Part shown: positions 25,955-34,022 of the stretch, in pieces
Numbering within the stretch: position 1 is the stretch's first letter
How the letters are laid out: each line of letters starts with the position of its first letter
Assembly: GCA_938083135.1 (NCBI GenBank)
Contig: CALLKY010000122.1
Coordinates: 1 to 38,985, forward strand
Direction of reading: 5' to 3'
Origin: an uncultured Alphaproteobacteria bacterium
Lineage (GTDB): Bacteria > Pseudomonadota > Alphaproteobacteria > Bin95
Length of the DNA: 38,985 nucleotides
Translations under genes and position numbers: made by a program
The notes under the pieces: model-generated
The model's input: the letters and a program-made list of their open reading frames with translations, nothing else
Database searches by the model: none
What the model was told of the DNA's origin: nothing

Positions 25955-26866
25955 CTAGTTTGAAACGGCGGCGAGGCGTGTCGCGGCGGGTCTCGCCGGC
26001 GTATCGTCAACCTCTGCGTATTCGGCTTTGGCCTTAGCGGCCCATTCTAAGAACTTCGCGTCGTCAACCGCGCGAATTTCAATCGGCATGTAGGCGTGGT
26101 CTTTGCCGCAGAGCTCAGAGCACTGGCCAAAGAATCGCGTGCCTTGGTATTCCGGATTGATCAGCGTCCAGGTTTCATTCAAGCGACCAGGAACGGCATC
26201 CAGCTTGAGACCAAGAGACGGCATGGCGAAGTTATGCAGCACGTCATCCGCACCCGCTGTTACCAGAACACGGACCTTGGCACTGACCGGCAAGTTCAGC
26301 GGCACATCGACGGAGAGTTGGAGAATATCATCCGGCCCAATTTCTGAAGCTGGCTTGATGCGGCTTTCGAATTCAAATCCGCCAATCTTCTGGCCTTTGT
26401 ATTCCTGCTCTGGAATTTCATAGACCCAGTACCATTGGCGACCCGTCGCTTTAATCGTCAGATCAGCGTCTTCGATGGTATCTGCAAAATACAGCAGCTT
26501 GAAGCTTGGAATGGCGAGCAGCACCAGAATTAGCACCGGAATACCGGTCCACAGCACCTCAATCAGGGTGTTGTGCGTGGTGCGCGACGGGGTTGGATTG
26601 GATTTCGCGTTGAAGCGAATAACCACATAAATCAGCAAGCCCAGCACGAATAAAGTGATCAGGGTGATGACCCAGAGCAGAATATCGTGCAGGTCCGCGA
26701 TCGCCTGCGCCGTTGGTGAGGCAGCGTCTTGGAGGCCCATGCCCCAGTTCGTCGGCCGCCCGGCTGCGGCCCAAACCGCGCCAGATGAAACCGCCGCCCA
26801 AAGGCCGGCAACCGCCGCTACGCCCCATACTGCGGCCTGCCGCGCCGCCTGCTTTGCAATTGCCAT
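25955..26866 (-). CDS. ctaC: Cytochrome c oxidase subunit II
   Basis: It carries the dinuclear CuA centre that takes electrons from cytochrome c. It has 303 residues: an N-terminal signal-like helix (AAVWGVAAVAGLWAAVSSGAVWA), two TM helices (LLWVITLITLFVLGLLIYVVI and LIEVLWTGIPVLILVLLAIPSF), then the periplasmic cupredoxin domain with WYWVYEIPE, HNFAMPSLG and the CuA ligands in QCSELCGKDHAYMP. The frame is open from 26938, but ATG 26866 has a GGAGAA ribosome site. It heads the operon and is divergent from tldD. Confidence 0.97.
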   Translation of the reverse strand: MAIAKQAARQAAVWGVAAVAGLWAAVSSGAVWAAAGRPTNWGMGLQDAASPTAQAIADLHDILLWVITLITLFVLGLLIYVVIRFNAKSNPTPSRTTHNTLIEVLWTGIPVLILVLLAIPSFKLLYFADTIEDADLTIKATGRQWYWVYEIPEQEYKGQKIGGFEFESRIKPASEIGPDDILQLSVDVPLNLPVSAKVRVLVTAGADDVLHNFAMPSLGLKLDAVPGRLNETWTLINPEYQGTRFFGQCSELCGKDHAYMPIEIRAVDDAKFLEWAAKAKAEYAEVDDTPARPAATRLAAVSN

Positions 26867-26886
26867 CGTTCTGCTTTCTCCAAAGC

Positions 26887-26903
26887 GCTCCGCCCGGCGG
26901 AGC
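26887..26903. promoter_or_regulatory. Short palindrome in ctaC upstream region
   Basis: GCTCCGC (26887-26893) and GCGGAGC (26897-26903) form a perfect 7-bp stem with a 3-base loop, about 20 bp upstream of the ctaC start. It could be a leader hairpin or operator for the oxidase operon. The rest of the 255-bp ctaC/tldD divergent interval shows no other structure I can support. Confidence 0.3.
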
Positions 26904-27121
26904 CCTATCAGACAGGAGACGCAATGGCCCCTATCCAACGCTAACAGTCATTCCGTACACTATCTGTGACGCGCCCGGAACCTATGCGACCCGATGTCGC
27001 TCGATTTCAGCGCCGCCCGCAAATGCGCATTTCGACCAAGACTGCATATTTCTTATTCACATGCGTGATCTAGTTTATACATCAACCGAAGCCGATTCTC
27101 ACCCTTGGAGGCCGCGTCAAA

Positions 27122-28555
27122 ATGGACCCGATCAGCGCAACTGACCGACTCTTCTTTGAAGAGACTGGGCTTGAGCCCGCCGCCGCCCGCAAAAGCCTGA
27201 TGGATGGCCTTGCCGGCGCAGATGATGGCGAGCTGTTCCTGGAACGGACAACCAGCGAAAGCCTTGGCTTCGATGATGGTGTGCTCCGGGCCGCATCAAA
27301 TGATGTTTCCCAAGGCTTTGGCCTCCGTGCTGTTGCTGGCGAATTCGCCGCATACGCCCATGGCGGCGAGATTTCGAACGCCGCCCTCGCCCGCGCCGCG
27401 GAAACCGCGCGCGAAGCTGGGAAAGGTCGGGGCGGTGCTTTGGCAGACGGCCCACCGGTTCAAAACAAACGTATTTACGATTCGGCGGACCCGACACAAA
27501 CGCCAGATTTCGCCGCCAAAGTCAGCGTGTTGGAGCAGATCGACGCCTACCTCCGCGCTAAGGACCCACTGGTCGCACAGGTTTCGGGCTCCATCCATGC
27601 AGAGATGCAGGCCGTGCGCATTATCCGCGCCGATGGCCGGGAAGCAGCGGATTTCCGGCCCCTGGTTCGCGTGTCCATATCTGTCACCGTCAAACGCGGG
27701 GATCGGATGGAAACCGGCAACGATGGCCGTGGCGGCCGGATGCCGCTGGCACAGTTCCTAGAAGAAGACGGCTGGCGTGCATCCGCCGACGAGGCACTGC
27801 GCCAAGCACTTGTGAAGCTCGAATCGGTGCCAGCACCCGCTGGTGAGATGACTGTCGTCCTCGGCCCAGGCTGGCCTGGCGTGATGCTGCATGAAGCCGT
27901 GGGTCACGGATTAGAAGGCGACTTTAACCGCAAAGGGGCCTCCAATTTCTCTGGGCGGATGGGTGAGATGGTTGCGTCCAAAGGCGTTACAGTCGTTGAT
28001 GACGGCGCTATGCCAGACCGCCGCGGCTCCCTGGCGTTCGATGACGAGGGCACCCCCACCGGCCGCACCGTATTGATCGAAGACGGCAAACTTGTCGGTT
28101 ACATGCAGGACCGCATGAATGCTCGGCTGATGGGCATGGCAGCCACCGGGAACGGTCGGCGCCAATCCTATGCGCACCAGCCTATGCCACGCATGACCAA
28201 TACGTTCATGCTGGGTGGCGATAAGGACCCAGCTGAAATCCTGTCGTCCGTGAAAAATGGCGTCTACGCGACCAATTTTGGCGGTGGGCAGGTTGATATC
28301 ACCAGCGGTAAATTCGTGTTCTCTGCGTCTGAAGCCTACCGAATCGAAAACGGCAAGGTCACCGTCCCCATCAAAGGGGCAACCTTGATCGGTGACGGTC
28401 CGGCTGCGATGAGCCAAGTGAAGATGATCGGCAATGACATGGCGCTCGACAACGGCATCGGCGTCTGCGGTAAATCCGGCCAGGGCGTGCCCGTGGGCGT
28501 TGGCCAACCAACACTGATGATGGACGGCGTGACGGTTGGCGGAACGGCAGCCTAA
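27122..28555 (+). CDS. tldD: Metalloprotease TldD
   Basis: A subunit of the TldD/TldE (PmbA) zinc protease that trims peptides, e.g. in maturation of modified peptides and toxin-antitoxin control. Its 477 residues match TldD. The HEAVGH motif (H257, E258, H261) in VMLHEAVGHGLEGDFNRKG is the metal site. DDEGTPTGRTVLIEDGKLVGYMQDR and GNGRRQSYAHQPMPRMTNTFM are strongly conserved. tldD next to the ctaC operon is a known alphaproteobacterial arrangement. The partner tldE is not here. It converges with the UDG gene so tightly that the stops share bases 28553-28554. Confidence 0.96.
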   Translation: MDPISATDRLFFEETGLEPAAARKSLMDGLAGADDGELFLERTTSESLGFDDGVLRAASNDVSQGFGLRAVAGEFAAYAHGGEISNAALARAAETAREAGKGRGGALADGPPVQNKRIYDSADPTQTPDFAAKVSVLEQIDAYLRAKDPLVAQVSGSIHAEMQAVRIIRADGREAADFRPLVRVSISVTVKRGDRMETGNDGRGGRMPLAQFLEEDGWRASADEALRQALVKLESVPAPAGEMTVVLGPGWPGVMLHEAVGHGLEGDFNRKGASNFSGRMGEMVASKGVTVVDDGAMPDRRGSLAFDDEGTPTGRTVLIEDGKLVGYMQDRMNARLMGMAATGNGRRQSYAHQPMPRMTNTFMLGGDKDPAEILSSVKNGVYATNFGGGQVDITSGKFVFSASEAYRIENGKVTVPIKGATLIGDGPAAMSQVKMIGNDMALDNGIGVCGKSGQGVPVGVGQPTLMMDGVTVGGTAA

Positions 28556-29427
28556 GACGCAGCCGCCAGCTTATCCCTGACAGACCGTAAGTCCTGCCAG
28601 GCTTCCCGCTTCTGAGCAGGTTGGCGTAGCAGGAAGGCTGGGTGGAAGGTCGGCAAAAGTGGCAATTCCATGCCACCTGCAAGGCCGGGGCGGGTTTGGA
28701 AATCGAACCATTTCCCGCGCAGGCGCATGATGCCCGTCTTCTCGTTCAATAATGTCTGCGCCGCCGGGCCACCAAATGTGATGATGGCGGTTGGGCCAAC
28801 AAGCTCAATCTGGCGCATCAAGAATGGCAGGCACTGGGCGCGCTCTTCCGGCGTTGGTGTGCGGTTACCGGGTGGGCGCCAATAAATTGTGTTGGTGATA
28901 TACGCATCAGACCGTGCGAAGCCGATGGCCGCCAACATCCGGTCCAGCAGTTTGCCAGATGGGCCGACAAACGGCACGCCTTGGCGGTCCTCCTCTGCCC
29001 CAGGCGCTTCGCCAATGCACATGATGCGCGCGCCCGCAGTGCCATCCCCGAACACTGTATTGGTCGCATAACGCTTCAGGCTTGAACCTTCGAACGCTTC
29101 AACAGCAGCCCGCAATCCATCCAGATCTTTGATCTGATAGAGATCCGCCAGGTTGACGGGCTTAGCCTCAACGGTCGCGGGCGGCGGTGCCGCAGCGGAT
29201 CGACCCTTGTTGCGCCGGGCCTGGGCCAGTGGCGAATCGCCAGTGGGGGCGTAGGCGGGTGGTAGCTCTTGGCTTGCAGCAGGCGCAGAAGGTGCTGCAG
29301 CGGCGGCACTGAACCGATCATAGGGTTCAGGCGAAAGCGCTTCTGTCACCCCCGCTTCCAGCTGCCAACGCAACATCGCAACCAGCGATTCCCTGGAATA
29401 GGCCGCATATGGGTCCAAATCGGCCAT
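28552..29427 (-). CDS. Uracil-DNA glycosylase, family 4-like, lacking most Fe-S cysteines
   Basis: A DNA-repair enzyme that removes uracil. It has 291 residues: a helical N-terminus, an Ala/Pro-rich linker (about 40-90), then the UDG core with motif GEAPGAEEDRQGVPFVGPSGKLLD (139-162) and the second motif HPAFLLRQP (262-270). Family-4 enzymes carry an Fe-S cluster held by four Cys. Here the N-terminal CxxC region reads FEGSSLK (S115, S116), the third Cys position is W183 in IYWRPPGNRTPTP, and only C199 remains. Alphaproteobacterial relatives often share the WRPPGNR form, so it may be a clade trait. It is divergent from ETF-QO. Confidence 0.9.
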   Translation of the reverse strand: MADLDPYAAYSRESLVAMLRWQLEAGVTEALSPEPYDRFSAAAAAPSAPAASQELPPAYAPTGDSPLAQARRNKGRSAAAPPPATVEAKPVNLADLYQIKDLDGLRAAVEAFEGSSLKRYATNTVFGDGTAGARIMCIGEAPGAEEDRQGVPFVGPSGKLLDRMLAAIGFARSDAYITNTIYWRPPGNRTPTPEERAQCLPFLMRQIELVGPTAIITFGGPAAQTLLNEKTGIMRLRGKWFDFQTRPGLAGGMELPLLPTFHPAFLLRQPAQKREAWQDLRSVRDKLAAAS

Positions 29428-29515
29428 GGCGTCCGCTGATCTCCTGCCCTATCTTATCTTACTGTGGCATAACGATACGCGCTTCAGACGTGATTTGGAA
29501 TGAGGGACGAACCCG

Positions 29516-31171
29516 ATGAGTGATTCAGCAGAACGGGAAAGCATGGAGTTTGACGTCGTCATTGTTGGCGGCGGGCCTGCCGGTTTATCGGCGGCCATCC
29601 GGCTAAAGCAGCTGGCGGAAGAAAAAGGTGCTGAAATCGGCGTTTGCGTCTTGGAAAAAGGCTCCGAGATTGGCGCTCATATTCTGTCCGGTGCCGTGCT
29701 GGACCCCATCGCCCTGAATGAGCTCATTCCAGACTGGAAAGACCGCGGCGCGCCGCTGAACACGCCGGTCACAGAGGACAAATTTTACTTCCTCGACAGC
29801 AAAGGCGGCCTCCGCGTCCCCAATATCGCGATGATGCCGGCGATGAAAAATCACGGGAACTATATCGTCAGCCTGGGCAATGTGTGCCGGTGGCTAGGCG
29901 AGCAGGCCGAAGCCCTTGGTGTTGAAATTTATCCTGGCTTCGCTGCCGCAGAAGTTCTCTATCACGACGATGGCTCAGTGAAAGGCGTTGCGACTGGCGA
30001 TATGGGCATTGGCAAAGATGGCCAACCCAAAGCCAGCCACGAGCCCGGCATTGAACTCCACGCGAAATACACCTTCTTCGCGGAGGGTGTGCGCGGTAAT
30101 CTCGGCAAGCAGCTGATGGACCGCTACAATCTGCGCGACGGTGTTGAGCCGCAGACCTACGGTATTGGCATCAAGGAACTCTGGGAAATCGACCCGGAGA
30201 AGCACCAGGAAGGCCTGGTCATGCATACCGCCGGATACCCGCTAGATCGGGAAACCTATGGCGGATCATTCCTCTATCACATTGAAAACAATCAGGTTGC
30301 CATTGGCTTTGTGGTTGGGCTGGACTACCAGAACCCATACATTTCGCCGTTCGATGAATTCCAGCGCTACAAATCCCACCCCCTCATCCGTCGCGTTTTG
30401 GAAGGTGGCAAGCGCATTTCTTATGGCGCACGGGCGCTGAATGAAGGCGGTGTACAGTCCCTGCCGAAGTTCATCTTCCCCGGCGGCGCGCTGATCGGTT
30501 GTGACGCAGGCTTCCTAAACATGCCGCGCATCAAAGGCAGCCATGCTGCAATGAAAACCGGGATGATGGCGGCAGAAGCCGCGTTCACGAAAATCATGGA
30601 TGGCAGCGAAGGCCATGATGAACTGACAGCCTATGCCGCAGACTACAAAGGGTCCTGGCTCGCTAAGGAATTGCACAAAGCCCGCAATGTTCGCCCTGCG
30701 TTCAAGTGGGGCCTGCTTAAAGGCACGATCTATGCCGGAATCGATCAACTGCTTCTGCGCGGCATGGCACCGTGGACGATCGCCCACCATGGGGCAGATC
30801 ATTCCAGCATCAAATCCAAAACCAAATATGAGCCGATCAACTATCCGAAGCCGGATGGCGTGGTCACATTCGATAAACCGTCCTCGGTCTATCTTTCCGC
30901 GACCAACCATGAGGAAGACCAGCCGGTCCACCTCACCTTGAAAGATCCGAGCGTGCCGATTGATACAAACTTGGCGCTTTATGATGCCCCGGAGCAGCGC
31001 TACTGCCCGGCTGGGGTTTATGAAATTGTCGAGGAAAATGGCGCGCCGCGTTTGCAGATCAACGCCCAGAACTGCGTCCACTGCAAAACCTGCGACATCA
31101 AAGATCCGACCCAGAATATCGTTTGGGTGACGCCTGAAGGCGGCGGCGGCCCGAATTATCCAAATATGTAA
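29516..31171 (+). CDS. Electron-transfer flavoprotein:ubiquinone oxidoreductase
   Basis: A membrane-associated flavo-iron-sulfur enzyme that passes electrons from ETF (acyl-CoA dehydrogenases, dimethylglycine oxidation) to the quinone pool. It has 551 residues: FAD motif [17 protein letters not shown] (13-30), [17 protein letters not shown], the quinone-binding hydrophobic region, and a C-terminal 4Fe-4S centre with Cys near 497 (CPAGVYE) and C520, C523, C526 ([12 protein letters not shown]). A GAGGGA ribosome site lies upstream. It is followed 11 bp later by the TPR gene. The acyl-CoA dehydrogenase at 34023-35822 could be an electron donor through ETF. Confidence 0.97.
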   Translation: MSDSAERESMEFDVVIVGGGPAGLSAAIRLKQLAEEKGAEIGVCVLEKGSEIGAHILSGAVLDPIALNELIPDWKDRGAPLNTPVTEDKFYFLDSKGGLRVPNIAMMPAMKNHGNYIVSLGNVCRWLGEQAEALGVEIYPGFAAAEVLYHDDGSVKGVATGDMGIGKDGQPKASHEPGIELHAKYTFFAEGVRGNLGKQLMDRYNLRDGVEPQTYGIGIKELWEIDPEKHQEGLVMHTAGYPLDRETYGGSFLYHIENNQVAIGFVVGLDYQNPYISPFDEFQRYKSHPLIRRVLEGGKRISYGARALNEGGVQSLPKFIFPGGALIGCDAGFLNMPRIKGSHAAMKTGMMAAEAAFTKIMDGSEGHDELTAYAADYKGSWLAKELHKARNVRPAFKWGLLKGTIYAGIDQLLLRGMAPWTIAHHGADHSSIKSKTKYEPINYPKPDGVVTFDKPSSVYLSATNHEEDQPVHLTLKDPSVPIDTNLALYDAPEQRYCPAGVYEIVEENGAPRLQINAQNCVHCKTCDIKDPTQNIVWVTPEGGGGPNYPNM

Positions 31172-31182
31172 GGGAGACGCCG

Positions 31183-32925
31183 ATGGCGCTCGCGGCCCGT
31201 AAATTTTCGCATACTCTGAGGCAAACATTGCTGACAGGCTTGACCGCTGCAGCATTTGCGCTGGCGACGGCACCTGCATCAGCTGTCGAGCCGCCTGAAG
31301 GGTTCGTCGGGGCTTATCTGGCGGGGCGCGTCGCGGAACAGCGTGGCGAAACGAACATTGCCGCTGGGCAGCTTTCTCGCGCCTTAGCATTGGCCCCTGA
31401 TACACCGCGATTGCGCCGCCGCGTCGTTGGCTTGCTGGCCGTTGAAGGCGAGATTGATCGCGCCGCAAAAGACGCTGAAGCGCTAAGCGAGATGGGCGAA
31501 AACGGCTTTCCCATCGGCATGTTGCGCGTCGCTAAGCGCTTCATGACGGGCGATTATGATGGCGTTCGTGAAATCGTAGCGGACCCACGCGCCAACGGCC
31601 TCTCCCCAGTGATCGCCACCCTGGCAGATGCCTGGGCGCTGGCTGGTGCTGGCGATATTGATGGCGGTGCCCGCAAACTGACGGACGCTGCGCGCGATAT
31701 GCAGGGCCTCAAAGTGTTGCTGATGCTCCATGCCGGCATGCTGGCAGAACAAGGTGGACGCGCCGACCTCGCCCGCTGGATGTACGAGGAAGCCATCGCC
31801 GCTGCTGAAGCAGAGGAACGCCCACTGTCGCCCCGTCTGGTTCAGGTCGCAGCCGGGTTCCATGATCGCAATGATGCGCCAGAAGCGGCGGCCGCAATCC
31901 GCGCCAAAGCAGGCGAAGGCGTTGAAGACCCCGACGACACTGCCGCCGTTGGCCAAATCGTCAAATCCGCGACTGAAGGTTTCGGCGAGGCGCTCTTTAA
32001 TTTCGCGGGCGGGCTCTACCAGGACCGGCAATATCGAAGCGCGCTCGTCTATGCACGTCTGGCGGAGGCGCTCCGTCCTGCTGATCCAGCGACACGGCAA
32101 ACGATTGGTCAAATTCTGGAAGCGTCCGGTCGGTCTGAAGCTGCCGCCGCTGCCTACCGCGCCGTTCCCAAAGCAGGGTCTTACGCTTGGCGGGCCCCCC
32201 TCCGCGCTGCCGATTCTATGGCAGATGCAGGCGATGTCGACGGGGCGGCCCAGGCCATGCGCGAGGTGATGGCGATTGCGCCGGAGGAATCCGAGCCGGC
32301 AATTTCGCTCGGCCATCTGCTGCGCTCCGCCAATAAGTTTGAAGAAGCCGCCGCTGCTTATGACGAAGCAATCAAGCGCAAAGGCGGCCTTGGGCCAAGC
32401 GATGGCTGGCTCCGCTATGCCCGCGCCATTGCACTGGAACGCTCTGGCAGATGGCCAGAAGCAGAGAAAGAATTCCTGGCGGCGCTCGAAACGCTCGGCA
32501 ATGAACCGCTGATATTGAACTATCTGGGCTATTCTTGGATTGATCGGGGCGAAAACCTGGACAAGGCCCGGGATATGGTCGCCCGCGCCGTTGCCCTGCG
32601 CCCGGAGGACGGCTTCATCACCGATAGCTTGGGCTGGGCCGAATACCGCGCTGGGGATTTTGAAGCCGCTGTCGCGACACTAGAACGTGCCATTGCCCTG
32701 CAGCCCGTTGATCCCGTGATCAATGAGCATCTGGGCGACGCCTACTGGCAAGTTGGTCGTTACCGTGAAGCCCGGTTCCAATGGCGCCGCGCGCTTTCAT
32801 TTGATCCAGATGCCGAACTCATACCCGTAATCGAAGGCAAGCTGCGCTGCGGCGTTGATGGCTGCCCTGCCGCTTCAGCGCCCAAGGCGGACGATGCCAA
32901 ACAGAGCGGCAGTGACGGCGGCTGA
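31183..32925 (+). CDS. Secreted tetratricopeptide-repeat protein
   Basis: A 580-residue periplasmic or envelope-associated protein with a signal peptide (LTGLTAAAFALATAPASA) and many TPR-like helical repeats through the whole length, for instance AAGQLSRALALAPDTPRLRRR, FEEAAAAYDEAIKRKG, RWPEAEKEFLAALETL, FEAAVATLERAIALQPVDPVINEHLGDAYWQVGRYREARFQWRRALSFDP. Such proteins scaffold envelope complexes. This locus (ETF-QO, TPR, ispE) recurs in Rhodospirillales-type genomes. It ends with VDGCPAAS and overlaps ispE by 32 bases, so the two are cotranslated. Confidence 0.9.
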   Translation: MALAARKFSHTLRQTLLTGLTAAAFALATAPASAVEPPEGFVGAYLAGRVAEQRGETNIAAGQLSRALALAPDTPRLRRRVVGLLAVEGEIDRAAKDAEALSEMGENGFPIGMLRVAKRFMTGDYDGVREIVADPRANGLSPVIATLADAWALAGAGDIDGGARKLTDAARDMQGLKVLLMLHAGMLAEQGGRADLARWMYEEAIAAAEAEERPLSPRLVQVAAGFHDRNDAPEAAAAIRAKAGEGVEDPDDTAAVGQIVKSATEGFGEALFNFAGGLYQDRQYRSALVYARLAEALRPADPATRQTIGQILEASGRSEAAAAAYRAVPKAGSYAWRAPLRAADSMADAGDVDGAAQAMREVMAIAPEESEPAISLGHLLRSANKFEEAAAAYDEAIKRKGGLGPSDGWLRYARAIALERSGRWPEAEKEFLAALETLGNEPLILNYLGYSWIDRGENLDKARDMVARAVALRPEDGFITDSLGWAEYRAGDFEAAVATLERAIALQPVDPVINEHLGDAYWQVGRYREARFQWRRALSFDPDAELIPVIEGKLRCGVDGCPAASAPKADDAKQSGSDGG

Positions 32926-33811
32926 TCTAAACGCAGCCGCATGGCGGTTTGAGCGCGCACCAGCGAAGGTCAATCTTGGTCTCCGCGTAACTGGCAAGCG
33001 CAGCGACGGCTATCATCTGCTGGACAGCTTGGTCGTATTCGCAAGCATTGGTGATGTGGTCGCCCTCCGGCCAACTGATGCGGCAGAATCGCGCCTGTGC
33101 GTGCGCGGCCCGTTCGCGAGCGCGCTTTCAGGGGATGCTACGGACAATCTTGTGCTGCAAGCTGCCACGGCATTTCGGGAGGCGTTTGGCGGGCCGGCGG
33201 TCGATATTATTCTTTGGAAGCACCTTCCAGTCGCGGCAGGGATTGGCGGCGGGTCTGCTGATGCTGCTGCGGTCTTGCGGTTGCTCCAACATGGTAAGCA
33301 GATACCAGCGGAAGCCATAACGGACCTAGCGCTGAAGCTCGGCGCGGATATGCCGATGTGCCTTGCCAACGCACCTGCTCGGATCGGCGGCATTGGCGAG
33401 GCGCTGACATTCCTAGACGGCATCCCAAGTGTCCATGCGGTGCTGTGCAATCCGGGCGTCCCATGCAGTACGCCAGCTGTATTCAAAGCCCGCACCGGTG
33501 GTTTTTCAGCACCTGCGGACATGCCGGATGGTCCGCTGGAGAGCGCTCACCTCGCGTCGATCACTAGAACATTCGGCAATGACCTGACAGCACCGGCAAT
33601 TCACTGCGCACCTGCAATCAACGGATGCCTGCAAGCGCTTGAGCGCACCGATGGCGCACGCGCCCACGCTATGAGTGGGTCTGGTGCCACATGCTTCGCG
33701 CTTTTTGAAACCAAAATGGCTGCCCGCAAGGCCGCAAAAACCCTTGCAAATGCGCATCCAGATTGGTGGGTGCGACAAGCGCGACTGAAAGGCTCAGCGA
33801 AAGCGGCTTGA
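32894..33811 (+). CDS. ispE: 4-diphosphocytidyl-2-C-methyl-D-erythritol kinase
   Basis: The GHMP kinase that phosphorylates CDP-methylerythritol in the non-mevalonate isoprenoid pathway. From ATG 32894 it has 305 residues: APAKVNLGLRVTGKRSDGYHLLDSLVVF at the N-terminus, the ATP-binding LPVAAGIGGGSADAAAVLRLL, and the C-terminal HAMSGSGATCFALF loop. All are ispE hallmarks. The frame is open from 32855, but the 32894 start with an AAGGCGG ribosome site gives a normal N-terminus. It overlaps the TPR gene by 32 bases and lies 43 bp upstream of tRNA-Gln. Confidence 0.95.
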   Translation: MPNRAAVTAADLNAAAWRFERAPAKVNLGLRVTGKRSDGYHLLDSLVVFASIGDVVALRPTDAAESRLCVRGPFASALSGDATDNLVLQAATAFREAFGGPAVDIILWKHLPVAAGIGGGSADAAAVLRLLQHGKQIPAEAITDLALKLGADMPMCLANAPARIGGIGEALTFLDGIPSVHAVLCNPGVPCSTPAVFKARTGGFSAPADMPDGPLESAHLASITRTFGNDLTAPAIHCAPAINGCLQALERTDGARAHAMSGSGATCFALFETKMAARKAAKTLANAHPDWWVRQARLKGSAKAA

Positions 33812-33854
33812 ACTCCGCCCGGCACTTAGCCATATTCGGCTTCGACGTGAAAAT

Positions 33855-33930
33855 TGGGGCGTGGCCAAGTGGTTAAGGCGCCGGGTTTTGATCCCGGTAT
33901 TCCCTGGTTCGAATCCAGGCGCCCCAGCCA
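33855..33930 (+). tRNA. tRNA-Gln (anticodon TTG)
   Basis: A complete cloverleaf: acceptor stem TGGGGCG/CGCCCCA, D-arm GCCAAGTGGTTAAGGC, anticodon stem CCGGG/CCCGG with loop TTTTGAT (TTG at 33888-33890), T-arm CCTGG-TTCGAAT-CCAGG, discriminator G at 33927, and an encoded CCA (33928-33930). The flanks can add to the acceptor stem: GAAAAT upstream (33849-33854) pairs with ATTTTC downstream. It probably shares a transcript with ispE. The CCA is also the beginning of the first 15-bp repeat unit. Confidence 0.96.
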
Positions 33931-34017
33931 ATTTTCATTGGGCCAATCTTCACTGGTCCAATTTTCATTGGGCTACTTCTCAGTGGGCCAATTCGCAATG
34001 GTCCAATTTTCATGATC
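33928..34017. repeat. Six 15-bp imperfect palindromic tandem units next to tRNA-Gln
   Basis: Six 15-base units run head to tail from the tRNA CCA (33928) to 34017. The consensus on the plus strand is CCAATTTTCATTGGG. Units 1 and 3 are identical; units 2, 4 and 5 vary; unit 6 keeps only the first 10-11 bases. On the minus strand the units fold as CCAAT-GAAA-ATTGG, CCACT-GAGA-AGTAG and CCATT-GCGA-ATTGG: small stems with GNRA-type loops and some compensating stem changes. Unit 2 has a GAAG loop. The array fills the whole gap between tRNA-Gln and the acyl-CoA dehydrogenase stop. Confidence 0.85.
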
Positions 34018-34022
34018 CCGCC

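Noticed and set aside
26867-26938. Extended ctaC start at 26938
   Set aside because: The added residues are charged and Cys-containing with no signal character, whereas 26866 has a good ribosome site before the signal-like helix.
33873-34013. Minus-strand 46-codon frame through the 15-bp array encoding MKIGP-like pentapeptide repeats
   Set aside because: A 15-bp period automatically keeps a frame open. The frame ends inside the antisense of tRNA-Gln and has only a weak ribosome site; RNA hairpin structure explains the pattern better.
33928-34017. CRISPR array
   Set aside because: Units are 15 bp without spacers and are adjacent to a tRNA; no cas genes are present.
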